A stretch of 64,000 nt of DNA from Streptomyces sp. R21. GTDB taxonomy: Bacteria; Actinomycetota; Actinomycetes; Streptomycetales; Streptomycetaceae. This document shows, in pieces, positions 42,820 through 50,844 of this stretch. The DNA lies in NCBI RefSeq assembly GCF_041051975.1, contig NZ_CP163435.1, forward strand, positions 4,216,001 to 4,280,000, read 5' to 3'. The translations under genes and the position numbers were made by a program. The notes below the pieces were generated by a model, which was given only the letters and a program-made list of their open reading frames with translations, made no database searches and was not told the origin of the DNA. The stretch's first letter is position 1; the number at the start of each line of letters is the position of its first letter.

Positions 42820-43434
42820 TCAGCGGCGGGGGGCCGGGGCCTGGGGTGTGTACGCCTGAGGCCGGTTGGTCTGGGGCCTGTTGAACTGCGGCCTGTTGCC
42901 CAACTCCCTTACCGCGGACGATCGTTCTGCCGTGAGGGCGTGCACGCGGGACGGTGTGGCCGACGAGCGCAGATGGGCGGCGACCGACAACGGCATGCGG
43001 GTGCCCCGGGAGGCGTCGCCCGCGAGACGGGAGTGCAGAGCGCCAACCCGGGCCAGGTGGTGCTGGAGCTGGTCGGGGGTGAGCGTCTCCACGGGGACGC
43101 TCACCGCAGTCCGTACGGCGGCGGGGTGCGCCGGAATCGGGGCCGCGCCCCGGGAGTCGACGCGGGCCGGGTCCAGGCCCGCGGCGCGCAGGGCAGCGGC
43201 CTTTTCCCGGCGGTCGGCCGTAGCCGCGTGATCTCCGCCCGTACGGTCGTGCGCCGATCCGGCCCTGCCGCCGCCCGGCTGGATCGTGCGCCAACTCATC
43301 GTGCCGGTCAGCTCGTTGATGGACACCTCGACCCGGGGGCGGCGGGGCGCGCGGCGGCGCGCGGCGGCCGAACGGTCGCCGCGGCCGCGAGGATGATCGG
43401 GCAGAAGCCTCGGGGCGTTCTGGTCACTGGCCAT
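42820..43434 (-). CDS. Hypothetical protein of the secretion-like cluster
   Basis: The protein has 204 residues, basic, Ala/Arg/Pro-rich, with no membrane segment. It contains RVEVSINELTGTMSWRTI near residue 34 and LTPDQLQHHLARVGALHSRLAG in the second half, and ends in Pro/Gln/Asn repeats (NRPQ). No family is recognised. The start overlaps the stop of the TPR-like gene by 11 bases, so it is the last gene of the minus-strand arm of the cluster and its product probably works with it. Confidence 0.6.
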   Translation of the reverse strand: MASDQNAPRLLPDHPRGRGDRSAAARRRAPRRPRVEVSINELTGTMSWRTIQPGGGRAGSAHDRTGGDHAATADRREKAAALRAAGLDPARVDSRGAAPIPAHPAAVRTAVSVPVETLTPDQLQHHLARVGALHSRLAGDASRGTRMPLSVAAHLRSSATPSRVHALTAERSSAVRELGNRPQFNRPQTNRPQAYTPQAPAPRR

Positions 43435-45190
43435 GGGCGTGCGGGCTCCGGGTGTAGGGGTTGTCGGCGAGGGCACGGGCGCGCTCGGCGAGTCGGTTCA
43501 TGCGGGAGCGGGCCGACTCCAGCTGCTCGATGTCGTCGGCGGCGGGGCCGCTGTCGGCCGCGAGTTCGCTCCACAGGCCGATCAGGTCACGGCCGAGGTG
43601 CAGTCCCTGGTACGGGTCGCGGACCGCGCGCCAGGCCGCCGCCGCGCTCTGCACGTTGCCGTACGCGGCGCGCGGGTCCCGATGCCTCCTGCGGACCTGG
43701 GCGAGGTCCAGCGACAGGTGGAAGGACCTGAGCGCGTCCCCGGCCAAGTAGGCGATGTACGCGGTCAGTTCGCGCAGTCGCAGCACCTCGGGGTGCTCCT
43801 GGCCGAGCGACGCCGAGGCCTCCGTGACGGCCCGCTCGGCCATCTCCGCGGCCGCCTCGATCCGGCCCATCTTCACGGCATCGTTGATCCGGGCCACCGG
43901 CTCCGCGAGGAAACCCGGTTCCTCCGCGTCCGCTCCCGAGGCCGACCCGTCCTCCGGGCCCAGCACGGCCTCCGCGACCGCGTCGAAGCCCCGCACGGGC
44001 GCGGGCTTCGGCTCCGGCTCGGGCTCCAGCACCGGCAGCTCCGCCACGACGGGGGCCGGCTTCGGCGCCATCTTCGGCAGCGGGGCCGGCAGCGGGGTCG
44101 GCTCGGAGTCGATGACGGCCGGCTTCGGGGTGGGCGCCTGCTGCTGCGGGGCCGGCGCGGGCTTGCGTACGGCGGGGGCCGCCTGGTTGCTGTTCGGCTC
44201 CCACGCCAGCGGGGTCATCGGTGCGGGAGGCGGCGGCAGTACGGGACCGCCGACCGGCTCCACGGCCGGGCCGAACCCCGTCGCGGGGCCGAACTCCCCT
44301 GTGGGGGCGGCCACTTGCTGAGCCGAGGCGGCGTCCTGCACCGGCTCCGGCGCAGGCTGCGGGGTCGGATTCGGGACCGGCTCCGGCACCGCGCGCAGCA
44401 CGAACGTCGGCGCGGCGGAGCCGGTCGGGGCAGCCACCGGTGCGGGCGCCGGAGCGGGTGCGGGTGCGGGTGCCGGAGCGGGTGCCGGTGCGGGCTCCTG
44501 CTTCGCCACGGGCTCAGGCGGCGCCTGCGGCGCGGGCGGCGTCGCAGCCTCCGGCGTCGCGGGCTCGGGAACAGGCAGCGGCTTCGGTTCCAGCTCCGGT
44601 TCCGGTACCGCCCGCAGGACGAACGTCGACGGCGTGGGACCGGTCGGCTCCTGCACCGCCCGCAGCACATGCGTGGCCTTGTCCCGGGCCGGAACGGGCG
44701 GCGCCTCGGGAGTTTCGGGCACGGCGGGGGCAACGGGCACGGCGGGGGCAACAGGCACCGCGGGGGCCGGAGGCGCTGCGGGCACCTCGGCAGCCGGAGT
44801 CGCCACCGGCGCGGCCGGCACCGGCGCAGCCGTTTCGGCGCCGGCCGGCGGCCCCACCCTTACCGGCTCCCCCGCGTACTGGCTCGCCCCGTCCACGTTG
44901 ACATGGAGCGGGACGACGTAGCCGATGCACTCGTCGCGGACCGTCGCGAGGACCGGGTGGCCCGTGGCGAGGGCGAGGCGGTGGAGGTAGTTGAGGACGG
45001 CGTCCTGGGCGGTCTCGCCGGGGGCGGCGACGATCGGCATGCCGCCGACCGACGCGGGCCCGGACGGCGGCACGTGGACGTCGATGGGTGTCGCTCCGGG
45101 GGCCGCCTGTCCCCCGGAACCGGCACCCGGTACGGAACGGCGCTGCGCCCGCTTGAGTTCCCGCTTCTGTTCGCGGCTGAGTCGAGACAT
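43424..45190 (-). CDS. Proline/alanine-rich protein with C-terminal TPR-like domain
   Basis: The protein has 588 residues. Residues 1-110 contain a basic start (MSRLSREQKRELKRAQRR) and a globular part with LNYLHRLALATGHPVLATV. About 115-410 is a Pro/Ala/Val-rich linker with repeats of TFVLRAVPEP. Residues 430-588 are helical with EQLESARSRMNRLAERARAL and EVLRLRELTAYIAYLAGDA, resembling tetratricopeptide repeats. Such proteins serve as scaffolds in secretion and cell-division clusters. ATG 45190 has GAGGGAAC upstream. It is the third gene of the minus-strand arm. Confidence 0.65.
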   Translation of the reverse strand: MSRLSREQKRELKRAQRRSVPGAGSGGQAAPGATPIDVHVPPSGPASVGGMPIVAAPGETAQDAVLNYLHRLALATGHPVLATVRDECIGYVVPLHVNVDGASQYAGEPVRVGPPAGAETAAPVPAAPVATPAAEVPAAPPAPAVPVAPAVPVAPAVPETPEAPPVPARDKATHVLRAVQEPTGPTPSTFVLRAVPEPELEPKPLPVPEPATPEAATPPAPQAPPEPVAKQEPAPAPAPAPAPAPAPAPAPVAAPTGSAAPTFVLRAVPEPVPNPTPQPAPEPVQDAASAQQVAAPTGEFGPATGFGPAVEPVGGPVLPPPPAPMTPLAWEPNSNQAAPAVRKPAPAPQQQAPTPKPAVIDSEPTPLPAPLPKMAPKPAPVVAELPVLEPEPEPKPAPVRGFDAVAEAVLGPEDGSASGADAEEPGFLAEPVARINDAVKMGRIEAAAEMAERAVTEASASLGQEHPEVLRLRELTAYIAYLAGDALRSFHLSLDLAQVRRRHRDPRAAYGNVQSAAAAWRAVRDPYQGLHLGRDLIGLWSELAADSGPAADDIEQLESARSRMNRLAERARALADNPYTRSPHAHGQ

Positions 45191-45198
45191 CGGTTCCC

Positions 45199-45993
45199 TC
45201 ACACGGGTTGATCAGAGAAGGAAGAGGAGGACGGGGTGGAGAAAGAGGAGGACGACCAGGAAGACGCGCCAGCGGCCGAGGAGGTCACGGCGGACGAGGA
45301 CGACGCCGCGGACGACGGTGACGGTGATCCGGACGGCGGCACCGCCGCCTCCACGGTCGTCACCTGGCTGACCCGCCACGGCTCACCCTTGCCCGAGCGT
45401 GTCAGCGTCAGATAGACGTTCGCGCGCGGGCCCGTTCCCGTCCAGCCGTCGCGGCCGTGGGCCTCGCCGTCGACGAAGAGGGCCCGGTAGGCGCGGGCCG
45501 GGGTGTCGGTGGGACCGTCGCCGTCGTCGTCGTAGGACACCGACACGGTCGTCCAGGCCTTGTGGTCCGCCCAGGTGTTCCAGTCGTCGCCCGCCCCGCT
45601 CGCGGGGTGGTACGAGCGCTCGTCGGCGGCCTTGCTCGCCGTGAACCAGCGCGCCGAGCGCAGTACGGCGTCGTGCGGGCTCGTGTCGTACTTGGTGTCA
45701 TAGCCGTACGCCGTCTGCGCCCAGGCCTTCGCCACGGCCGTCGCGTCCGTCGCGTCGACGCCCTTCGGGCTCGGCACGTGCGCGTCCGCGCCCAGCGGCT
45801 TCCCCGACGGCACGGGCGCCTTCGGCGCCACCGAAGGGGCGGCGGAGGGCGACGAGCCGCCCGCGCCCGACACCCGCTGGTCCTGCAGACCACAGCCGGT
45901 CAGCGCGACGAGCCCCGCCACGGACACCGCGACACAGCCGATCGCCCTCACCGTCACCCTTCCCCTCGCCCTCGTGCTCGTCCTCGTACGCAT
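45199..45993 (-). CDS. Lipoprotein with NTF2-like domain
   Basis: The protein has 264 residues from ATG 45993, where a GGAGGGAGGCGAGG tract gives an excellent ribosome-binding site. A basic N region (RTRTSTRARGR) is followed by a hydrophobic core and the lipobox LTGC, so the mature protein is anchored in the membrane outer face. Residues 85-215 look like an NTF2/VirB8-type alpha-beta fold, and the C terminus is Ser-rich. An earlier ATG at 46086 overlaps the preceding stop (ATGA) and would add 31 residues. It is likely a cell-surface part of the secretion apparatus. Confidence 0.65.
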   Translation of the reverse strand: MRTRTSTRARGRVTVRAIGCVAVSVAGLVALTGCGLQDQRVSGAGGSSPSAAPSVAPKAPVPSGKPLGADAHVPSPKGVDATDATAVAKAWAQTAYGYDTKYDTSPHDAVLRSARWFTASKAADERSYHPASGAGDDWNTWADHKAWTTVSVSYDDDGDGPTDTPARAYRALFVDGEAHGRDGWTGTGPRANVYLTLTRSGKGEPWRVSQVTTVEAAVPPSGSPSPSSAASSSSAVTSSAAGASSWSSSSFSTPSSSSFSDQPV

Positions 45994-46082
45994 CCTCGCC
46001 TCCCTCCCCATCATGTCCGCCCCAGTGTCCGTCCTCGTGTCCGCCCTCGCCCCGGCCCGCAGGTCCGCCTGCCCGTCGGCTG

Positions 46083-47126
46083 TCATTTCAGCCCCAGCCA
46101 GGGTGCCGGATCCACGTACTTGCCGTTCTGCATGACCTCGAAGTGCGCGTGCGGTCCGGTCGAGTAGCCGGTCGAGCCGACCGCGCCGACCTGCTGCCCG
46201 ACCTTGACCTTCTGTCCCACACTGACGTTGAGGGCGGACATGTGGTTGTACGTCGTCTCGATGTGGTCGCCGTCGATGGTGCCGTGGTCGATGATCACGC
46301 GGTTTCCGTAACCGGTGGACCAGCCCGCGAAGGTGACCGTACCGTCACGGGCCGCCTTGAACGGCGTACCGGCCGCGGCGCCGAAGTCGGTACCCGTGTG
46401 CAGCTTGTAGACGTGCAGGATCGGGTGCATGCGCATGCCGTACGGGGAGGTGATGGGCGGGTTGCCGGGGATCGGCATCGCCATCTGCTGCCCCGCCGGA
46501 ATCTTGCCCGGTGCGTCGTCCACCGACTCGTACTTGGATATCAGTGACTTGATACGGGCGACGTAGCCCTGAGTCTCCTGGTACGGCGGCATGCCGTGGT
46601 ACTGATGCACCGCGCCCGGACCCGCGTTGTACGCCGCGAGCGCCAGGTCGAGGGTCTCGCCCGACGCCTCACCGCGGTCCTTGTAACCCTGGACCTGCTC
46701 GGCGAGGGCGCAGTCGTAGCGGCCCTGCGCCATGATCGCGTCACCCGGGTCGAACGGCGATGCCCGGCCGTTGCCGTCGTCGTCCTTGCCCCAGGTCACC
46801 CAGGTACCGGGCATGAACTGCGACAGGCCCTGGGCGCCGACCCCCGGTGACACGGCGTTCGGGTTCCAGCCCGACTCCGCCTCGATCTGCGCCGCGATGA
46901 CGGCCGGCTTGATGACGTCGCACATGCCGCCCGCCTTCAGGACCCAGGGCACGTACTGCGCCGGCACCTCGCCCTCCTTGAGTCCGCCGCCGACAGCGCT
47001 TCCCTGGCCGTCGGCGGCCGCGCCCTCACCGCCGCCACTCACCGCGACCATCATGATCACCGGCATGAGCACGGCGGCGATGCAGCCGCCGACCACCCAG
47101 CTCGTGCTTCCGCCCCCGTTGGACAT
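46083..47126 (-). CDS. Bifunctional lytic transglycosylase / M23 peptidase (VirB1-like)
   Basis: The protein has 347 residues. Residues 10-30 are a membrane anchor. The lytic transglycosylase domain spans about 65-190, with catalytic Glu in IEAESGWNPNAVSPGVGAQG and the SLT signature LSQFMPGTW. The M23 (LytM) endopeptidase domain lies at 220-340, with LHTGTDFGA, where His and Asp bind zinc, and HAHFEV. Enzymes of this type open peptidoglycan so that a secretion channel can assemble. This gene heads the minus-strand arm, divergent from the rest of the cluster. Confidence 0.88.
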   Translation of the reverse strand: MSNGGGSTSWVVGGCIAAVLMPVIMMVAVSGGGEGAAADGQGSAVGGGLKEGEVPAQYVPWVLKAGGMCDVIKPAVIAAQIEAESGWNPNAVSPGVGAQGLSQFMPGTWVTWGKDDDGNGRASPFDPGDAIMAQGRYDCALAEQVQGYKDRGEASGETLDLALAAYNAGPGAVHQYHGMPPYQETQGYVARIKSLISKYESVDDAPGKIPAGQQMAMPIPGNPPITSPYGMRMHPILHVYKLHTGTDFGAAAGTPFKAARDGTVTFAGWSTGYGNRVIIDHGTIDGDHIETTYNHMSALNVSVGQKVKVGQQVGAVGSTGYSTGPHAHFEVMQNGKYVDPAPWLGLK

Positions 47127-47194
47127 CGGCTCCCCTCAGCCTCAAGATCCGGTTGTGTGTACGACGTTGAGTCTCTCGGCTCACACCCGCTCCC

Positions 47195-47213
47195 CGCGTC
47201 ACTGTCGCGTCAC
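47195..47213. promoter_or_regulatory. Direct repeats CGCGTCAC in the divergent promoter region
   Basis: CGCGTCAC occurs at 47195-47202 and 47206-47213, eleven bases apart (one helical turn), between the two arms of the cluster. Similar CGTCAC elements recur at 48175-48203 in front of the second pilin-like gene. Confidence 0.4.
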
Positions 47214-47299
47214 AGGCTCGTCCCAGGAACTCACGCCCCGTTACCGAACCCGCCCGCGCGCCGTGAAGATCGGTGGGCGGACAACGAAGGGAAGTGGCG

Positions 47300-47884
47300 A
47301 TGCAGGCGACGCAGGGAACGCAACACGGCGCGGGCGGGCCTGAGATCAGGCACGAGACCGGGCCCGAGATATGGATACGCGGGCCGGTGACCGGTGGCGG
47401 GCAGGATCCGCAGCCGGACGACCCCGGCCAACCCCTGGTGACGGCACGGGAGTTCGCCTGGGTCGCCACCCACGGCGGCGCCGGCGCCTCGACGCTCGCC
47501 GCCGTCTTCGGCGGTCATGACGCGGGCCGCAGCTGGCCCCGGCCCGACCAGGGCGAGCCCGGTTCGGTCCTGCTGGTCGGGCGGACGCACGCCGCGGGGC
47601 TGGAGGCCGTGTCACACACCCTGGACATCTTCCGGCGCGGCGACGCGCCGCCGGGACTCGACCTCGACGCCATCGTGCTGGTCGCGGACGCGCCCGGGCG
47701 GCTGCCCCGCCAACTCGCCCAGCGCATCAAGGTGATCGCCTCGGTGATCGACGTCTACCGCGTGCCGTGGGTGCCCGCATGGCGCACCGGCGACCTCGCC
47801 GCCGAACCACCGCGCGAGCTCGCGCAGTTGGCCCGACTGACCGGAGGCCCGGCTCTCTCGGCCGGGAAGAGGAGTACCCGATGA
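47300..47884 (+). CDS. ParA/MinD-like protein with degenerate P-loop (DUF6668-like)
   Basis: The protein has 194 residues. After a polar N terminus the domain begins with TREFAWVATHGGAGASTLA at residues 50-68. This aligns with the deviant Walker A of ParA/MinD ATPases but has Ala where the invariant Lys should be. Later come LDAIVLVADAPGRLP, resembling Walker B, and IKVIASVIDVYRVPWV. It may be a nucleotide-binding-dead partner or adaptor. ATG 47300 has GAAGGGA upstream. The stop overlaps the first pilin-like gene (ATGA). It is the first gene of the plus-strand arm. Confidence 0.68.
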   Translation: MQATQGTQHGAGGPEIRHETGPEIWIRGPVTGGGQDPQPDDPGQPLVTAREFAWVATHGGAGASTLAAVFGGHDAGRSWPRPDQGEPGSVLLVGRTHAAGLEAVSHTLDIFRRGDAPPGLDLDAIVLVADAPGRLPRQLAQRIKVIASVIDVYRVPWVPAWRTGDLAAEPPRELAQLARLTGGPALSAGKRSTR

Positions 47885-48156
47885 GCCTGCTGTACGCGGC
47901 AAACGCCGTAATGGACACGCCCCTTGCCGTCAGCGGCGCGGTCACCGGTCCGCTCGACACGGTCCTCGGCTGGATCGCCTGGCTCGTCACGGCCGCGGGT
48001 GTGGCCGGTCTGCTGATCGTGGGCACCCGGATGGCGCTCGCCGTGAAGACGGGGGACGGGGAGGAGCATCTGAGTCAGTTCCTCACCGTGATGGGCGCCT
48101 GCGTGATCGGCGCCACAGCCGGACCGATCGTTTCCTTTGTCATGCCCTGGCTCTGA
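47881..48156 (+). CDS. VirB2/TrbC-like small membrane protein 1
   Basis: The protein has 91 residues with two hydrophobic segments (about 31-50 and 67-88) joined by a short polar loop with TGDGEEHLSQ. The layout is that of T4SS pilin proteins (VirB2/TrbC), and a paralogue follows 238 bases downstream. There is no cleavable signal peptide, only a short N-terminal stretch. The start overlaps the preceding stop, so it is translationally coupled to the P-loop gene. Confidence 0.62.
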   Translation: MSLLYAANAVMDTPLAVSGAVTGPLDTVLGWIAWLVTAAGVAGLLIVGTRMALAVKTGDGEEHLSQFLTVMGACVIGATAGPIVSFVMPWL

Positions 48157-48186
48157 CACCCGGTTCACGTGACGAGATCTTCCCGT

Positions 48187-48199
48187 GTGTCACGGACAC
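48187..48199. promoter_or_regulatory. Inverted GACAC repeat between the pilin-like genes
   Basis: GTGTC-ACG-GACAC lies in the 238-base gap before the second pilin-like gene. GACAC is the reported core of WhiA sites in Streptomyces, but a 5-base match is weak evidence. Confidence 0.3.
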
Positions 48200-48394
48200 G
48201 TCACCGACTGGTGCTGGATCACTACATCGCTTGGCTCAACCCCACAGGAGTCGCCAAGCTCACTGTGCAGCCGGGAACCCGGGCGTCACATCAGCCCTCC
48301 CCCCGGCATCCGCCTCCCACGAGGCGTCCTTCGCAACCACCGCTCACAGCACGCACGACGTCGGCCCGCGGCCGACCAAATCGGGGAGTAGTCA

Positions 48395-48688
48395 ATGTTC
48401 AAGGCGATAGCAGCCAAGGCCCACATCTACCTGGCGGACGGAACGGTCCCCAACCCCACGAAGGACGCGCCCGGCGAGCTGACCGGCAAGGTCGACACCG
48501 TCCTCGGCATCCTCGCCTGGGCCGGCACCGCGGCCGGTGTCGCGGGCGTCCTGGTCACCGGCGCCATGATGGCGATCTCCATGCGCCGCGGCGAGGGCTC
48601 GGAGCACATGGGCCGCCTCGGCATGGTCCTCGGCGGCTGTGTCCTGGTCGCCACCGCGGGTCCCCTCGTCACCTTCGTCTTCGCGTGA
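48395..48688 (+). CDS. VirB2/TrbC-like small membrane protein 2
   Basis: The protein has 97 residues and is paralogous to the first: the cores align from VDTVLGILAWAGTAAGVAG through EGSEHMGRLGMVLGGCV to ATAGPLVTFV. It has two membrane segments. The N terminus is longer and reads MFKAIAAKAHIYLADGTVPN. The gene has a good GGGGAG ribosome-binding site and a long leader, so it may be expressed more strongly than copy 1, as expected for the major subunit of a fibre or channel. Confidence 0.62.
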   Translation: MFKAIAAKAHIYLADGTVPNPTKDAPGELTGKVDTVLGILAWAGTAAGVAGVLVTGAMMAISMRRGEGSEHMGRLGMVLGGCVLVATAGPLVTFVFA

Positions 48689-48732
48689 TCCACGCCCCGT
48701 CCGACGTCCACTGATTCGAAGGGAGCGCGAAC

Positions 48733-49518
48733 ATGCTGAACTCCGGCCGGTCCCGCGGGGGCAGCGGGGAGTGGGAGCAGCCGTTCTGGCAGCAGCGAGG
48801 CTGGATCCTCTCGGCCGGGTTCCTGCTGGTGCTGCTCGTCCTCGCCGGCTTCACGATGCTGACCCACGACGACAACACGCCGACGGGCGCCGCGTCGGAC
48901 CCGACCCCGAAGGCGAGCGCCACGAAGGGCAGCACCGACGACAACGGCGGCAACGGCAGCGGCGGTTCGGACACCCGGCCCGCCGGCTGCCGCACCGACG
49001 ACAGCGACCAGGCCAAGCCGTCCAAGGTTCCCGGTGACTTCCGCTGGAAGGCGGACGGCACCGGCCTGGTGCCGGTGTCCAAGACCATCGGTCCGCTCAA
49101 GTACGACGGACCCGTGTGGTCCTGCTACGCGCACACGCCGATGGGCGCGGTACTCGCCGCCCACTCCATCACCGACCACCTCAGCTACCCGGGCTGGCGC
49201 ACGGTCGTCGACCGCCAGGTCGTGCCCGGCGCGGGCCGGGACGCCCTGATCGCCAGCCGTTCCCAGGACGACGACAAGCCGACCTCGGGCAAGGCCGACG
49301 CCGGAGGCTACGCCGGCTTCTCCGTCCTCGCTTACAACAAGGAAGAGGCAACCGTCATGCTCCTGCTCCGCGGCCCCAACGCCGCTTACGGCTCCGCCTC
49401 GGTGAGCGTGCGCTGGCAGGACGGCGACTGGAAGCTCGCGCCCGACGCGGACGGCACGGTGTACGCGGGGATGGCCCAGGTCGCGGGCACCAAGGGCTTC
49501 ATCACCTGGGAGGCGTGA
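48733..49518 (+). CDS. Single-pass membrane protein of the apparatus
   Basis: The protein has 261 residues. A short cytoplasmic part (EQPFWQQRGW) leads into one membrane helix (about 24-44). A Thr/Ser/Gly/Asp-rich linker follows, then an extracellular domain with two Cys (PAGCRTDD and VWSCYAHTPMGAVLAAH). The layout, with a bitopic inner-membrane protein of this size, resembles VirB8/TcpC-type components, but the sequence does not allow certain assignment. RBS GGGAGCG. It is followed after one base by the VirB6-like gene. Confidence 0.6.
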   Translation: MLNSGRSRGGSGEWEQPFWQQRGWILSAGFLLVLLVLAGFTMLTHDDNTPTGAASDPTPKASATKGSTDDNGGNGSGGSDTRPAGCRTDDSDQAKPSKVPGDFRWKADGTGLVPVSKTIGPLKYDGPVWSCYAHTPMGAVLAAHSITDHLSYPGWRTVVDRQVVPGAGRDALIASRSQDDDKPTSGKADAGGYAGFSVLAYNKEEATVMLLLRGPNAAYGSASVSVRWQDGDWKLAPDADGTVYAGMAQVAGTKGFITWEA

Positions 49519-49519
49519 G

Positions 49520-50740
49520 ATGGCCTGCACCTGGAAGGCCTATGACTGCATAGGCGCCGGCTTCAACTGGATCGTCGGCGGGACCGGCGAGGCGCTGGCC
49601 GCCGGCGCCGTGGAGACCTTCGCCAAGGCGATCGGCGAGGCCGCGTCCCAGGTCCTCAAGGCGCTCAACGGCGTGTGGATGAACGTCAGTCCGGGCGATC
49701 CGACCAATCCCGTCAACGACATCCAGGGCGAGACGAGCTGGCTGGTGGGCTATGTCGCCGTGGCCTCGCTGCTGATCGCGGCGATACGGATGGCCATCGA
49801 CCGCAAGGGCCAGAGCATGCGGCAGGCCTTCAACGGGATGTGGAAGGTCATCCTCGTCGCGGGGGTGGCGACGACGGGCATCCAACTGCTCAGCAGAGCA
49901 TCGGACGCGTACGCGCAGGAGGTCTACAAGAAAGCCGACCTGGGCTCGACGGCGGACAAGATCCTCGGCGTCATGGTCCTGGAGTCACCGGGGCTCGTGC
50001 TCATCTTCGGTCTGCTGGTGATGCTGTCGACCTTCGTGCAGATCTGCCTGATGTACATCCGCATCGGCGTACTGATCATGCTCGTCGGCACGCTGCCGCT
50101 TGCCGCCGTCTCCTCCATGACCGGATGGGGCGAGGGCTGGTGGAAGAAGCACATCGGCTGGCTCGCCGCCTGGCTGCTCTACAAACCCGCGGCAGCATTG
50201 ATCATCTATTCGGCGACAGCGATGACCAACAGTGCCAAAGGCCAGAGCAACCAGGCCGGGAACCTCAACCAGACCATCGCGGGCATGGGCATGCTGATCC
50301 TCTCGGTCTTCGCACTGCCCGCCCTGCTCAAGCTGATCGTCCCGGCCACGGCCGCACTCGGCGGCACGTCCGGCGGCACGGTCACGATGAACGCCGCCAA
50401 CAACGTCGCCAGCGGCGCCGTCAACATCGCCGCGAACAGCGGCGGTGGAGGCGGCGGTGGAGGCGGCGGCGGGGGCGGCACCCCCGGTCCGAAGGGCTCG
50501 CCCTCCGAGGGCGCCGGGGCCCCGGCCGGTGGCGCGGGCGGTGCCGGTGGCGGTGGCGCGGGCGGTGCGGCCGGTGGCGCGGCCTCCGCGGGCGGTACGG
50601 CCGCCGCGGGTGCGGCCACGGGTGGCGCGGCGCTCGCGGTGCAGGCCGCCGCGGTCGTCGTACAGACCGGTATGCAGGCCGCCTCGGAAATCACCAACTC
50701 CCTCGACGACAACGACGGGATGAAGGGCCACAACCAGTAG
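49520..50740 (+). CDS. TrbL/VirB6-like polytopic membrane protein
   Basis: The protein has 406 residues. About seven hydrophobic segments lie between residues 70 and 300, including LVGYVAVASLLIAAIRMAI, LVLIFGLLVMLSTFVQICLMYI and GMGMLILSVFALPALLKLIV (quoted singly). A glycine-rich run (thirteen consecutive Gly codons near residue 312) and a Gly/Ala-rich tail follow. This is the TrbL/VirB6 pattern of the T4SS channel. The start lies one base past the previous stop. A strong hairpin follows the gene. Confidence 0.72.
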   Translation: MACTWKAYDCIGAGFNWIVGGTGEALAAGAVETFAKAIGEAASQVLKALNGVWMNVSPGDPTNPVNDIQGETSWLVGYVAVASLLIAAIRMAIDRKGQSMRQAFNGMWKVILVAGVATTGIQLLSRASDAYAQEVYKKADLGSTADKILGVMVLESPGLVLIFGLLVMLSTFVQICLMYIRIGVLIMLVGTLPLAAVSSMTGWGEGWWKKHIGWLAAWLLYKPAAALIIYSATAMTNSAKGQSNQAGNLNQTIAGMGMLILSVFALPALLKLIVPATAALGGTSGGTVTMNAANNVASGAVNIAANSGGGGGGGGGGGGGTPGPKGSPSEGAGAPAGGAGGAGGGGAGGAAGGAASAGGTAAAGAATGGAALAVQAAAVVVQTGMQAASEITNSLDDNDGMKGHNQ

Positions 50741-50771
50741 GGCCCGACAAGGAGGCGCGGTAAGCCTCCCC

Positions 50772-50799
50772 GGGGCCCGGGGTCACCACCCCGGGCCCC
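50772..50799 (+). terminator. Hairpin within the secretion operon
   Basis: A perfect 12-bp GC-only stem, GGGGCCCGGGGT / ACCCCGGGCCCC, has loop CACC. It lies between the VirB6-like gene and the SCO6880-like gene and may reduce downstream transcription. Confidence 0.65.
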
Positions 50800-50844
50800 A
50801 CCACCCCCGCACGCCCGAAGCCTTGAGCCGGAAGAAGGAAACCC

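Noticed and set aside
48169-48714. 181-codon plus-strand frame across the gap and the second pilin-like gene
   Set aside because: Its composition is Arg/Pro/Gly-rich and it overlaps the clear membrane protein gene in another frame.
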